Source: Mytilus trossulus (taxonomy: Eukaryota; Mollusca; Bivalvia; Mytilida; Mytilidae). From it: DNA of 64,000 nt. Made by a program: the position numbers and the translations under genes. Under the pieces are notes generated by a model that was not told the DNA's origin, ran no database searches, and saw nothing but the letters and a program-made list of their open reading frames with translations. The stretch covers positions 34,015,578-34,079,577 of the forward strand of contig NC_086378.1 in the NCBI RefSeq assembly GCF_036588685.1, read 5' to 3'. Shown in pieces: positions 1 through 12,891 of this stretch. Positions within the stretch are counted from its first letter, which is position 1. The number at the start of each line of letters is the position of its first letter.

Positions 1-46
1 ACTTTGCCTTTGCTTTTGCTTTTCCTCCTTTTCCTCGTCCTGACAT
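1..46 (-). CDS. H2A: Histone H2A, 5' end only (cut by window edge)
   Basis: These bases encode the first 15 residues of the H2A found whole at 8370-8747 ([15 protein letters not shown]) and run off the left edge of the window. The TATA box is at 107-114 and the gene is divergent from the H2B at 323. Confidence 0.93.
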   Translation of the reverse strand, partial: MSGRGKGGKAKAKAK

Positions 47-322
47 TTTGTACTATTTGGTTGATCGACACTGAGTAAAGTGATACAATTTTTCTTCAAA
101 ATTTAGCTTATATACCCACTAAACGGATTGAACGATGTTTTTATTATACACCAATCAGAACGAAGCTCTCTGCGAGCAGTTAGGCTACCGAACATTCAAC
201 ATGTTATGGGTGCTCTCTCCGAGGTTCGCGTTTAATAAAATCTTTCAATCCGTTTTGCCCAGTATATAAACAAATTGAAAATAATTTTTCACCATTACTT
301 ATTTGATTATCAAACCAGTAAC
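47..322. promoter_or_regulatory. Divergent H2A/H2B promoter
   Basis: A 276-bp region with the H2A TATA box at 107-114 (- strand), the H2B TATA box at 263-270 (+) and a CCAAT box at 151-155. Confidence 0.85.
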
Positions 323-697
323 ATGCCACCCAAAGTAGGAACTAAAGGAGCCAAGAAGGCCGTCACCAAGGCAAAGACTGCCAGACCCGGCGGTGATAAG
401 AAAAGGAGGAGGAAGAGACGTGAATCCTATGCTATCTACATCTACAAAGTCTTGAGACAAGTTCACCCCGACACCGGAGTGTCCTCAAAGGCAATGTCCA
501 TCATGAACAGCTTCGTCAACGATATCTTCGAGAGAATCGCAGCAGAGGCTTCCCGATTGGCACACTACAACAAAAGATCTACCATCACATCCCGGGAGAT
601 CCAGACCGCTGTCCGTCTTCTCTTACCCGGAGAATTGGCCAAGCACGCTGTCAGTGAAGGTACCAAAGCCGTCACTAAATACACCAGCAGCAAGTAA
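323..697 (+). CDS. H2B: Histone H2B
   Basis: Core histone H2B, 124 aa, which pairs with H2A to form the two dimers flanking the H3-H4 tetramer. The N-terminal tail (about residues 1-35) is rich in K and R and ends in the basic stretch KKRRRKRR. The histone fold follows ([10 protein letters not shown] to about residue 100), then the C-terminal helix ending [10 protein letters not shown], which carries the lysine equivalent to the ubiquitylated K120. The start at 323 was chosen over an in-frame ATG at 275 because 275 lies only a few bases after the TATA box (263-270), upstream of any likely transcription start, and MPPKVGTKG is the normal mollusc H2B N-terminus. It is divergent from H2A and convergent with H4. 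Its downstream element has one A fewer than the other H2B copies. Confidence 0.97.
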   Translation: MPPKVGTKGAKKAVTKAKTARPGGDKKRRRKRRESYAIYIYKVLRQVHPDTGVSSKAMSIMNSFVNDIFERIAAEASRLAHYNKRSTITSREIQTAVRLLLPGELAKHAVSEGTKAVTKYTSSK

Positions 698-725
698 ACA
701 GTCTGAAGTTTATAACTTCACAAAC

Positions 726-779
726 GGCCCTTTTCAGGGCCACCAACATTTTTCAAAAGAATTTACATTTGTTGTACAT
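726..779 (+). terminator. H2B histone stem-loop and downstream element
   Basis: Stem-loop 726-741, 29 nt after the stop. The downstream element reads CAAAAGAA here against CAAAAAGAA in other copies. TTGTTGTACAT ends at 779. Confidence 0.93.
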
Positions 780-1465
780 CAATGTCAAACTTCTAAACAA
801 AGCTATAAATCCCAACCCCAGCTATAACCACTTTCAAACTATTTCAATAGTATATGGTTACTTTTCTCTTCTTTCTATCTGTATAACAAATATACGTGTA
901 TTTCACTCATTCTGTAGCATTTAATTTGTCTGTCAAAACTACAAAGCGTAAATACATAAATCATGAAGAACAAAACAGTGCTTTCATTCCAATTAATAGA
1001 GTTGATAAATTTACGATTTCTTTTGCTTTTCGAGAGAAAAAAAATATTGCGAGAATTATTTTACACGGAAACAAGAACATTACCTAATCTTAAACCACGC
1101 AAAAAAACCTCTATAATTGAATATAACAGAATCTACAGATTTTGTGTGTAAAAGTCCGTGCATTTTGTTTTGAAATTTTCTCTCTTCATGTAGGCAAATG
1201 CACGGACTTGATCTTTGAACGTATTCATAAACCTTCAGAAATATAAATTCTCAAATAAATACAAGAGTAAGAGTAAGGAAGTTAATTAAAAAGAAAGCCA
1301 GATATTTAAAAAAAAAAAGGGGGGGGGGGGGGGTATAACGAGAGAGAGAAAATAGTTGCGGATCAGGATCAGGGAAAACAAGAAAAACGGTTGAAAAATT
1401 CATGAACATTAGAGAAAAGAATAGAAGTGGGAGCAAGCTTTGATTTCAAGATTTTGTTTAAAACG
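780..1465. other. H2B-H4 convergent spacer
   Basis: AT-rich, with no credible gene. It holds a perfect 14-bp inverted repeat at 1152-1165 and 1196-1209 (arms AAGTCCGTGCATTT and its complement, 30-nt loop), an A11-G15 tract at 1308-1333 and a short GA repeat after it. Confidence 0.85.
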
Positions 1466-1521
1466 ATGTACAACAAATCTAAGATTCTTTTTGAAAAATG
1501 TTGGTGGCCCTGAAAAGGGCC
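1466..1521 (-). terminator. H4 histone stem-loop and downstream element
   Basis: Stem-loop 1506-1521, 27 nt after the H4 stop. CAAAAAGAA and then TTGTTGTACAT follow on the - strand. Confidence 0.94.
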
Positions 1522-1547
1522 GTTGTTGATATTAGCTGGGTGGCTGT

Positions 1548-2042
<495 letters not shown>

Positions 2043-3014
2043 ACTTTTTCATTCTAGGTCTGAAAAATATAATAATTCATATCAGACAGTAAATTTTTAA
2101 GAAAAAACTATTATTTCAATCGGAATAAAAATGACTGAAGGAGACAAAAAAAGTTCCAAAATGTTGAAAAGTTTTCATTTTAAGATAGAATAGTATGATA
2201 AATAAATGATAAATGAAAATCACTTTAGACAGTCAAAATTATAAAGATAATTATTTGCTTTCTCTGAACAGACATTTTCATTCAATGACAATACACATTT
2301 CAACTTAATGGAATGGAATTTAGTTGGGGAAAAAATAAACCTCACAGACATATCTAGGAATACTGGTTATCTATTTGTCTATTTGATGTATCCAGAAATT
2401 GGATACATCACAGGATTTTACATGCTTGCAGTTTTCTACCTGTCTTTCATAACTCAACATCATCTGTCAAAGCTGTGCTTGCCATCCATCAACGATCTGC
2501 TGCAGGTACTTCAGATCATAAATGGGAGAATGTATGAATAAAACTGTTACTGTTATTACTATTAAAGATTTTTTTTTCTAGGTATTACAGTGAAGAAAAG
2601 AGATGCCCCTGACTGCGGGTAAAACTTCTTATGTGTGCATCTTCCTTTCAATTTTATTTTTAAACGCCATTCTATATTTATCCACAGTATGACGATGACA
2701 ATTTCATCAGCCAATCCAATAAAAATGTTAATGCGCACACATGTACTTACTATTCTGAAGACTTCTTTTAGCCAGAAAAGTTATAATAAGTCTGAAACCA
2801 CTTTTTATCATATAAAAAAGCTTATAAGTGCAAGATATATGCTTACATGGACTTCCTACATTGAAATTTTGTGGGGACTACTTGGACCCGTACCGAAATT
2901 ATATTAATTTAAATAGAAATTTCATGATTTTGTTAACTAGCAGCAAGACAAGACTCTAAAGTGGACAAAATATATTACTACATACATGATAAAAAAATTC
3001 TTTACAATTCCTGA
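2043..3014. other. H4-H3 spacer, truncated by gap 1
   Basis: Contains an 11-bp perfect hairpin at 2384-2410 and a short open frame at 2308-2541 of unknown meaning. It ends at the gap before reaching H3. One-base deletions near 2780 and 2797 set it apart from other copies. Confidence 0.8.
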
Positions 3015-3114
3015 NNNNNNNNNNNNNNNNNNNNNNNNNNNNNNNNNNNNNNNNNNNNNNNNNNNNNNNNNNNNNNNNNNNNNNNNNNNNNNNNNNNNNN
3101 NNNNNNNNNNNNNN
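3015..3114. other. Assembly gap 1 (100 N)
   Basis: Exactly 100 N, the usual placeholder for unknown length. The left edge lies in an H4-H3 spacer and the right edge 20 bp inside H2A. If the array continues in register, about 2.6 kb with one H3 and most of one H2A is missing here. Confidence 0.95.
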
Positions 3115-3134
3115 CCTTTTCCTCGTCCTGACAT
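3115..3134 (-). CDS. H2A: Histone H2A, 5' fragment at gap edge
   Basis: Only the first six codons and two bases (MSGRGK) lie outside gap 1. The rest of the gene is presumably inside the gap. The promoter is intact, with the TATA box at 3195-3202. Confidence 0.9.
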
Positions 3135-3410
3135 TTTGTACTATTTGGTTGATCGACACTGAGTAAAGTGATACAATTTTTCTTCAAAATTTAGCTTATA
3201 TACCCACTAAACGGATTGAACGATGTTTTTATTATACACCAATCAGAACGAAGCTCTCTGCGAGCAGTTAGGCTACCGAACATTCAACATGTTATGGGTG
3301 CTCTCTCCGAGGTTCGCGTTTAATAAAATCTTTCAATCCGTTTTGCCCAGTATATAAACAAATTGAAAATAATTTTTCACCATTACTTATTTGATTATCA
3401 AACCAGTAAC
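3135..3410. promoter_or_regulatory. Divergent H2A/H2B promoter
   Basis: H2A TATA at 3195-3202 (-), CCAAT at 3239-3243, H2B TATA at 3351-3358 (+). Confidence 0.85.
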
Positions 3411-3785
3411 ATGCCACCCAAAGTAGGAACTAAAGGAGCCAAGAAGGCCGTCACCAAGGCAAAGACTGCCAGACCCGGCGGTGATAAGAAAAGGAGGAGG
3501 AAGAGACGTGAATCCTATGCTATCTACATCTACAAAGTCTTGAGACAAGTTCACCCCGACACCGGAGTGTCCTCAAAGGCAATGTCCATCATGAACAGCT
3601 TCGTCAACGATATCTTCGAGAGAATCGCAGCAGAGGCTTCCCGATTGGCACACTACAACAAAAGATCTACCATCACATCCCGGGAGATCCAGACCGCTGT
3701 CCGTCTTCTCTTACCCGGAGAATTGGCCAAGCACGCTGTCAGTGAAGGTACCAAAGCCGTCACTAAATACACCAGCAGCAAGTAA
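3411..3785 (+). CDS. H2B: Histone H2B
   Basis: 124 aa, identical in protein sequence to the copy at 323-697 and read from the same MPPKVGTKG start. TATA box at 3351-3358, stem-loop at 3814-3829. Its divergent partner H2A is lost in gap 1; its convergent partner is the H4 at 4638-4949. Confidence 0.98.
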   Translation: MPPKVGTKGAKKAVTKAKTARPGGDKKRRRKRRESYAIYIYKVLRQVHPDTGVSSKAMSIMNSFVNDIFERIAAEASRLAHYNKRSTITSREIQTAVRLLLPGELAKHAVSEGTKAVTKYTSSK

Positions 3786-3813
3786 ACAGTCTGAAGTTTA
3801 TAACTTCACAAAC

Positions 3814-3868
3814 GGCCCTTTTCAGGGCCACCAACATTTTTCAAAAAGAATTTACATTTGTTGTACAT
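3814..3868 (+). terminator. H2B histone stem-loop and downstream element
   Basis: Stem-loop 3814-3829, then CAAAAAGAA and TTGTTGTACAT (ends 3868). Confidence 0.94.
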
Positions 3869-4555
3869 CAATGTCAAACTTCTAAACAAAGCTATAAATC
3901 CCAACCCCAGCTATAACCACTTTCAAACTATTTCAATAGTATATGGTTACTTTTCTCTTCTTTCTATCTGTATAACAAATATACGTGTATTTCACTCATT
4001 CTGTAGCATTTAATTTGTCTGTCAAAACTACAAAGCGTAAATACATAAATCATGAAGAACAAAACAGTGCTTTCATTCCAATTAATAGAGTTGATAAATT
4101 TACGATTTCTTTTGCTTTTCGAGAGAAAAAAAATATTGCGAGAATTATTTTACACGGAAACAAGAACATTACCTAATCTTAAACCACGCAAAAAAAAACC
4201 TCTATAATTGAATATAACAGAATCTACAGATTTTGTGTGTAAAAGTCCGTGCATTTTGTTTTGAAATTTTCTCTCTTCATGTAGGCAAATGCACGGACTT
4301 GATCTTTGAACGTATTCATAAACCTTCAGAAATATAAATTCTCAAATAAATACAAGAGTAAGAGTAAGGAAGTTAATTAAAAAGAAAGCCAGATATTTAA
4401 AAAAAAAAAGGGGGGGGGGGGGGTATAACGAGAGAGAGAAAATAGTTGCGGATCAGGATCAGGGAAAACAAGAAAAACGGTTGAAAAATTCATGAACATT
4501 AGAGAAAAGAATAGAAGTGGGAGCAAGCTTTGATTTCAAGATTTTGTTTAAAACG
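3869..4555. other. H2B-H4 convergent spacer
   Basis: Inverted repeat 4243-4300; A11 tract 4399-4409 followed by G14 at 4410-4423; GA repeat 4430-4440. No gene seen. An upstream A run (near 4190) is 9 long here against 7 or 8 in other copies. Confidence 0.85.
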
Positions 4556-4611
4556 ATGTACAACAAATCTAAGATTCTTTTTGAAAAATGTTGGTGGCCC
4601 TGAAAAGGGCC
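4556..4611 (-). terminator. H4 histone stem-loop and downstream element
   Basis: Stem-loop 4596-4611 with the usual downstream purine element and TTGTTGTACAT. Confidence 0.94.
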
Positions 4612-4637
4612 GTTGTTGATATTAGCTGGGTGGCTGT

Positions 4638-5133
<496 letters not shown>

Positions 5134-6587
5134 ACTTTTTCATTCTAGGTCTGAAAAATATAATAATTCATATCAGACAGTAAATTTTTAAGAAAAAACT
5201 ATTATTTCAATCGGAATAAAAATGACTGAAGGAGACAAAAAAAGTTCCAAAATGTTGAAAAGTTTTCATTTTAAGATAGAATAGTATGATAAATAAATGA
5301 TAAATGAAAATCACTTTAGACAGTCAAAATTATAAAGATAATTATTTGCTTTCTCTGAACAGACATTTTCATTCAATGACAATACACATTTCAACTTAAT
5401 GGAATGGAATTTAGTTGGGGAAAAAATAAACCTCACAGACATATCTAGGAATACTGGTTATCTATTTGTCTATTTGATGTATCCAGAAATTGGATACATC
5501 ACAGGATTTTACATGCTTGCAGTTTTCTACCTGTCTTTCATAACTCAACATCATCTGTCAAAGCTGTGCTTGCCATCCATCAACGATCTGCTGCAGGTAC
5601 TTCAGATCATAAATGGGAGAATGTATGAATAAAACTGTTACTGTTATTACTATTAAAGATTTTTTTTTCTAGGTATTACAGTGAAGAAAAGAGATGCCCC
5701 TGACTGCGGGTAAAACTTCTTATGTGTGCATCTTCCTTTCAATTTTATTTTTAAACGCCATTCTATATTTATCCACAGTATGACGATGACAATTTCATCA
5801 GCCAATCCAATAAAAATGTTAATGCGCACACATGTACTTACTATTCTGAAGACTTCTTTTAGCCAGAAAAGTTTATAATAAGTCTGAAAACCACTTTTTA
5901 TCATATAAAAAAGCTTATAAGTGCAAGATATATGCTTACATGGACTTCCTACATTGAAATTTTGTGGGGACTACTTGGACCCGTACCGAAATTATATTAA
6001 TTTAAATAGAAATTTCATGATTTTGTTAACTAGCAGCAAGACAAGACTCTAAAGTGGACAAAATATATTACTACATACATGATAAAAAAATTCTTTACAA
6101 TTCTGACTGAAAAAGAGCTCTAAATTTTTGATAAAAGTACCCTGTAATATCAGCTTTTCTAAAAGAAATATTCAAATTAATGAATTATACAAGATATTTA
6201 AACTCTAACTTAAAAAAAAAGGTTATATTTTGGCCAGTTGGTGGTTCTCTTTCTTTGGTCTAGACTACTGGTGTAAATAATACATCAAAAGAAGACAAGA
6301 CAAAACAAGCGAAGAAAAGAAAAGAACAGAAGTACAGATAGAAACATTTATATGTTGATCTTTTTTTATATAATGTACTATTTAATATTCTACACACAAG
6401 GACATACATGTACCATGATAAACAAACACCCCCCTTTTTTTTGTGATGAGACTTGTGTGTATATATATATCATAAAATTTATTTTTTGTCTATGTATTGC
6501 TTTGCATATAGATGGATTCAACAAGAAGAAATAAAAGAGAGAGAGAGAGATGGGGAAAAGAGGGGTTCGGCTATGTTTCTAATTTTC
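5134..6587. other. H4-H3 spacer
   Basis: The largest gene-free stretch of the unit. It holds an 11-bp perfect hairpin at 5475-5501 (arms TGATGTATCCA and its complement, loop GAAAT), a locally GC-richer stretch with splice-like signals from about 5400 to 5850, and a GA repeat at 6537-6550 close to the H3 3' end. The small open frames here (5399-5632 on +, 5653-5904 on -) resemble nothing I recognise. Confidence 0.8.
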
Positions 6588-6643
6588 ATGTACAACAATT
6601 TATAGATTCTTTTTGAAAAATATTGGTGGCCCTGAAAAGGGCC
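6588..6643 (-). terminator. H3 histone stem-loop and downstream element
   Basis: Stem-loop 6628-6643, 30 nt after the H3 stop, then CAAAAAGAA and TTGTTGTACAT on the - strand. Confidence 0.94.
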
Positions 6644-6672
6644 GTTATGTTTTGGTGAAAAAATCACACTTC

Positions 6673-7278
<606 letters not shown>

Positions 7279-8281
7279 ATTTTTTACTGAAAAACTGCTC
7301 AACCCAAGCTGACAGTAAAAATGCCCCCTTTTTTCATTCATAATTACAGTTTCTGATCATCCCTCATAGCTCAACAATAGTAAATTAGTGTCACGGTTTC
7401 AATATGATAAATCTGAAGAAGAAAAATAATAATAATGAAAAAAGGTCAAAATACATGCAGAAACATTAAGGAAAGGAACGAAAAATAAAAACAGGAAAAA
7501 ATAAAAATAAAATGCAGTTATAACACAAACAAAGCGAAATAAAAATAAAAAAACAGAAACAAATGGAATTACACATTCCCGACATGACATTGTGCGGATC
7601 GGCTGAGTTTCTTTATTGTTGTATTATGTCATATTTATGTATATTTAATATAAAAAAAGAAGATGTGGTATGATTTTCATTTGGGCTGGGCACATTTGTC
7701 ACATTGTCTGATTGTCGGTGTGCTTACATCAATTCCACATCTTTAATACACAAACAATAACTAAATAAAGACAGAAAGACAGAGAGAGAGATGCTGAAAA
7801 AAATGGAAAAAGGAAAAGAATGGAAAGTACATATCATATATAAAAGTGTTGACGAAAGAGATAATGTTAACAAAAACTATAAATAATTATAATAATAAAA
7901 AAAAACCACACACCTTCTCAGATGAATCTAAGCATGCTCGCATCAATAACCAAGAGAGAGAAAGAAGAGAGCAGACTAGTATTAAATATAAATACTATCA
8001 GTGGTTTTTTTTCCCCCCGACAAACATTATATGATTTAACTGAGCTACTTGTGGGTTCAAAGAGTCAGAAAGTACGACAATAAATGTTCTGATGAAGAAG
8101 ACTGAAAAAGTTACTAGACTTAGTGTTATGCTATAAGAACTGTACTTAAATGGGATGCGTTAGAGAGAGAAGAAAAGAAGAATCACGGAAGAAGGGACAT
8201 TTATATTTTAGACATTTTTTATTTGTTATGTAGTAGAATATATTTTTTTCAATTATGTATGGGGAATAAAGTATTACTAAG
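7279..8281. other. H3-H2A spacer
   Basis: AT-rich, with no credible gene. It contains simple repeats: A/T-rich runs at about 7420-7560, GA repeats at 7781-7791, about 7953-7960 and 8162-8170, and an AATAAT run near 7890. Confidence 0.8.
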
Positions 8282-8336
8282 ATGTACAACAATTTTAGAC
8301 TCTTTTTGAAAAATATTGGTGGCCCTGAAAAGGGCC
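8282..8336 (-). terminator. H2A histone stem-loop and downstream element
   Basis: Stem-loop 8321-8336, 34 nt after the H2A stop. The downstream element reads CAAAAAGAG rather than CAAAAAGAA, then TTGTTGTACAT. Confidence 0.94.
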
Positions 8337-8369
8337 GTTGTTAAGTGAGTAATCCGATATATCCACTTT

Positions 8370-9023
<654 letters not shown>

Positions 9024-9398
9024 ATGCCACCCAAAGTAGGAACTAAAGGAGCCAAGAAGGCCGTCACCAAGGCAAAGACTGCCAGACCCGGCGGTGATAA
9101 GAAAAGGAGGAGGAAGAGACGTGAATCCTATGCTATCTACATCTACAAAGTCTTGAGACAAGTTCACCCCGACACCGGAGTGTCCTCAAAGGCAATGTCC
9201 ATCATGAACAGCTTCGTCAACGATATCTTCGAGAGAATCGCAGCAGAGGCTTCCCGATTGGCACACTACAACAAAAGATCTACCATCACATCCCGGGAGA
9301 TCCAGACCGCTGTCCGTCTTCTCTTACCCGGAGAATTGGCCAAGCACGCTGTCAGTGAAGGTACCAAAGCCGTCACTAAATACACCAGCAGCAAGTAA
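9024..9398 (+). CDS. H2B: Histone H2B
   Basis: Intact 124-aa copy. TATA at 8964-8971, stem-loop at 9427-9442. This is the first unit in the window with all four genes and every spacer present in continuous sequence. Confidence 0.98.
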   Translation: MPPKVGTKGAKKAVTKAKTARPGGDKKRRRKRRESYAIYIYKVLRQVHPDTGVSSKAMSIMNSFVNDIFERIAAEASRLAHYNKRSTITSREIQTAVRLLLPGELAKHAVSEGTKAVTKYTSSK

Positions 9399-9426
9399 AC
9401 AGTCTGAAGTTTATAACTTCACAAAC

Positions 9427-9481
9427 GGCCCTTTTCAGGGCCACCAACATTTTTCAAAAAGAATTTACATTTGTTGTACAT
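9427..9481 (+). terminator. H2B histone stem-loop and downstream element
   Basis: Stem-loop 9427-9442; TTGTTGTACAT ends at 9481. Confidence 0.94.
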
Positions 9482-10168
9482 CAATGTCAAACTTCTAAAC
9501 AAAGCTATAAATCCCAACCCCAGCTATAACCACTTTCAAACTATTTCAATAGTATATGGTTACTTTTCTCTTCTTTCTATCTGTATAACAAATATACGTG
9601 TATTTCACTCATTCTGTAGCATTTAATTTGTCTGTCAAAACTACAAAGCGTAAATACATAAATCATGAAGAACAAAACAGTGCTTTCATTCCAATTAATA
9701 GAGTTGATAAATTTACGATTTCTTTTGCTTTTCGAGAGAAAAAAAATATTGCGAGAATTATTTTACACGGAAACAAGAACATTACCTAATCTTAAACCAC
9801 GCAAAAAAAACCTCTATAATTGAATATAACAGAATCTACAGATTTTGTGTGTAAAAGTCCGTGCATTTTGTTTTGAAATTTTCTCTCTTCATGTAGGCAA
9901 ATGCACGGACTTGATCTTTGAACGTATTCATAAACCTTCAGAAATATAAATTCTCAAATAAATACAAGAGTAAGAGTAAGGAAGTTAATTAAAAAGAAAG
10001 CCAGATATTTAAAAAAAAAAAGGGGGGGGGGGGGGGTATAACGAGAGAGAGAAAATAGTTGCGGATCAGGATCAGGGAAAACAAGAAAAACGGTTGAAAA
10101 ATTCATGAACATTAGAGAAAAGAATAGAAGTGGGAGCAAGCTTTGATTTCAAGATTTTGTTTAAAACG
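9482..10168. other. H2B-H4 convergent spacer
   Basis: Inverted repeat with arms 9855-9868 and 9899-9912; A11 at 10011-10021 and G15 at 10022-10036. No gene seen. Confidence 0.85.
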
Positions 10169-10224
10169 ATGTACAACAAATCTAAGATTCTTTTTGAAAA
10201 ATGTTGGTGGCCCTGAAAAGGGCC
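10169..10224 (-). terminator. H4 histone stem-loop and downstream element
   Basis: Stem-loop 10209-10224. Confidence 0.94.
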
Positions 10225-10250
10225 GTTGTTGATATTAGCTGGGTGGCTGT

Positions 10251-10746
<496 letters not shown>

Positions 10747-12200
10747 ACTTTTTCATTCTAGGTCTGAAAAATATAATAATTCATATCAGACAGTAAATTT
10801 TTAAGAAAAAACTATTATTTCAATCGGAATAAAAATGACTGAAGGAGACAAAAAAAGTTCCAAAATGTTGAAAAGTTTTCATTTTAAGATAGAATAGTAT
10901 GATAAATAAATGATAAATGAAAATCACTTTAGACAGTCAAAATTATAAAGATAATTATTTGCTTTCTCTGAACAGACATTTTCATTCAATGACAATACAC
11001 ATTTCAACTTAATGGAATGGAATTTAGTTGGGGAAAAAATAAACCTCACAGACATATCTAGGAATACTGGTTATCTATTTGTCTATTTGATGTATCCAGA
11101 AATTGGATACATCACAGGATTTTACATGCTTGCAGTTTTCTACCTGTCTTTCATAACTCAACATCATCTGTCAAAGCTGTGCTTGCCATCCATCAACGAT
11201 CTGCTGCAGGTACTTCAGATCATAAATGGGAGAATGTATGAATAAAACTGTTACTGTTATTACTATTAAAGATTTTTTTTTCTAGGTATTACAGTGAAGA
11301 AAAGAGATGCCCCTGACTGCGGGTAAAACTTCTTATGTGTGCATCTTCCTTTCAATTTTATTTTTAAACGCCATTCTATATTTATCCACAGTATGACGAT
11401 GACAATTTCATCAGCCAATCCAATAAAAATGTTAATGCGCACACATGTACTTACTATTCTGAAGACTTCTTTTAGCCAGAAAAGTTTATAATAAGTCTGA
11501 AAACCACTTTTTATCATATAAAAAAGCTTATAAGTGCAAGATATATGCTTACATGGACTTCCTACATTGAAATTTTGTGGGGACTACTTGGACCCGTACC
11601 GAAATTATATTAATTTAAATAGAAATTTCATGATTTTGTTAACTAGCAGCAAGACAAGACTCTAAAGTGGACAAAATATATTACTACATACATGATAAAA
11701 AAATTCTTTACAATTCTGACTGAAAAAGAGCTCTAAATTTTTGATAAAAGTACCCTGTAATATCAGCTTTTCTAAAAGAAATATTCAAATTAATGAATTA
11801 TACAAGATATTTAAACTCTAACTTAAAAAAAAAGGTTATATTTTGGCCAGTTGGTGGTTCTCTTTCTTTGGTCTAGACTACTGGTGTAAATAATACATCA
11901 AAAGAAGACAAGACAAAACAAGCGAAGAAAAGAAAAGAACAGAAGTACAGATAGAAACATTTATATGTTGATCTTTTTTTATATAATGTACTATTTAATA
12001 TTCTACACACAAGGACATACATGTACCATGATAAACAAACACCCCCCTTTTTTTTGTGATGAGACTTGTGTGTATATATATATCATAAAATTTATTTTTT
12101 GTCTATGTATTGCTTTGCATATAGATGGATTCAACAAGAAGAAATAAAAGAGAGAGAGAGAGATGGGGAAAAGAGGGGTTCGGCTATGTTTCTAATTTTC
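10747..12200. other. H4-H3 spacer
   Basis: Hairpin 11088-11114; splice-like and open-frame stretch about 11010-11480; GA repeat just before the H3 3' element. No recognised gene. Confidence 0.8.
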
Positions 12201-12256
12201 ATGTACAACAATTTATAGATTCTTTTTGAAAAATATTGGTGGCCCTGAAAAGGGCC
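12201..12256 (-). terminator. H3 histone stem-loop and downstream element
   Basis: Stem-loop 12241-12256. Confidence 0.94.
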
Positions 12257-12285
12257 GTTATGTTTTGGTGAAAAAATCACACTTC

Positions 12286-12891
<606 letters not shown>

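Noticed and set aside
275-322. In-frame ATG 16 codons upstream of H2B
   Set aside because: It lies only a few bases after the TATA box, upstream of any likely transcription start, and the extra residues resemble no H2B tail.
1251-1436. 61-codon frame on the - strand across the A/G tract
   Set aside because: It exists only when the G tract has the right length modulo three, so it is broken in more than half the copies and is low-complexity.
2635-2907. 90-codon frame in the first H4-H3 spacer, and a 115-codon frame at 51994-52341
   Set aside because: Each appears in a single copy and depends on one-base homopolymer changes beside a gap.
9625-9634. AATTTGTCTG, close to the U7 snRNA Sm site, in the H2B-H4 spacer
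   Set aside because: A U7 gene would need a GC-rich terminal hairpin after the site and a sequence pairing with CAAAAAGAA before it. Neither is present at the right place, so this is a chance match in AT-rich DNA.
9482-9800. 63-codon frame in the H2B-H4 spacer
   Set aside because: AT-rich composition, no promoter-like context, no resemblance to a known protein; present in all copies only because the copies are identical.
9855-9912. Inverted repeat as the end of a transposon
   Set aside because: No target-site duplication, no second terminal repeat and no transposase nearby. I kept it as an unexplained inverted repeat.
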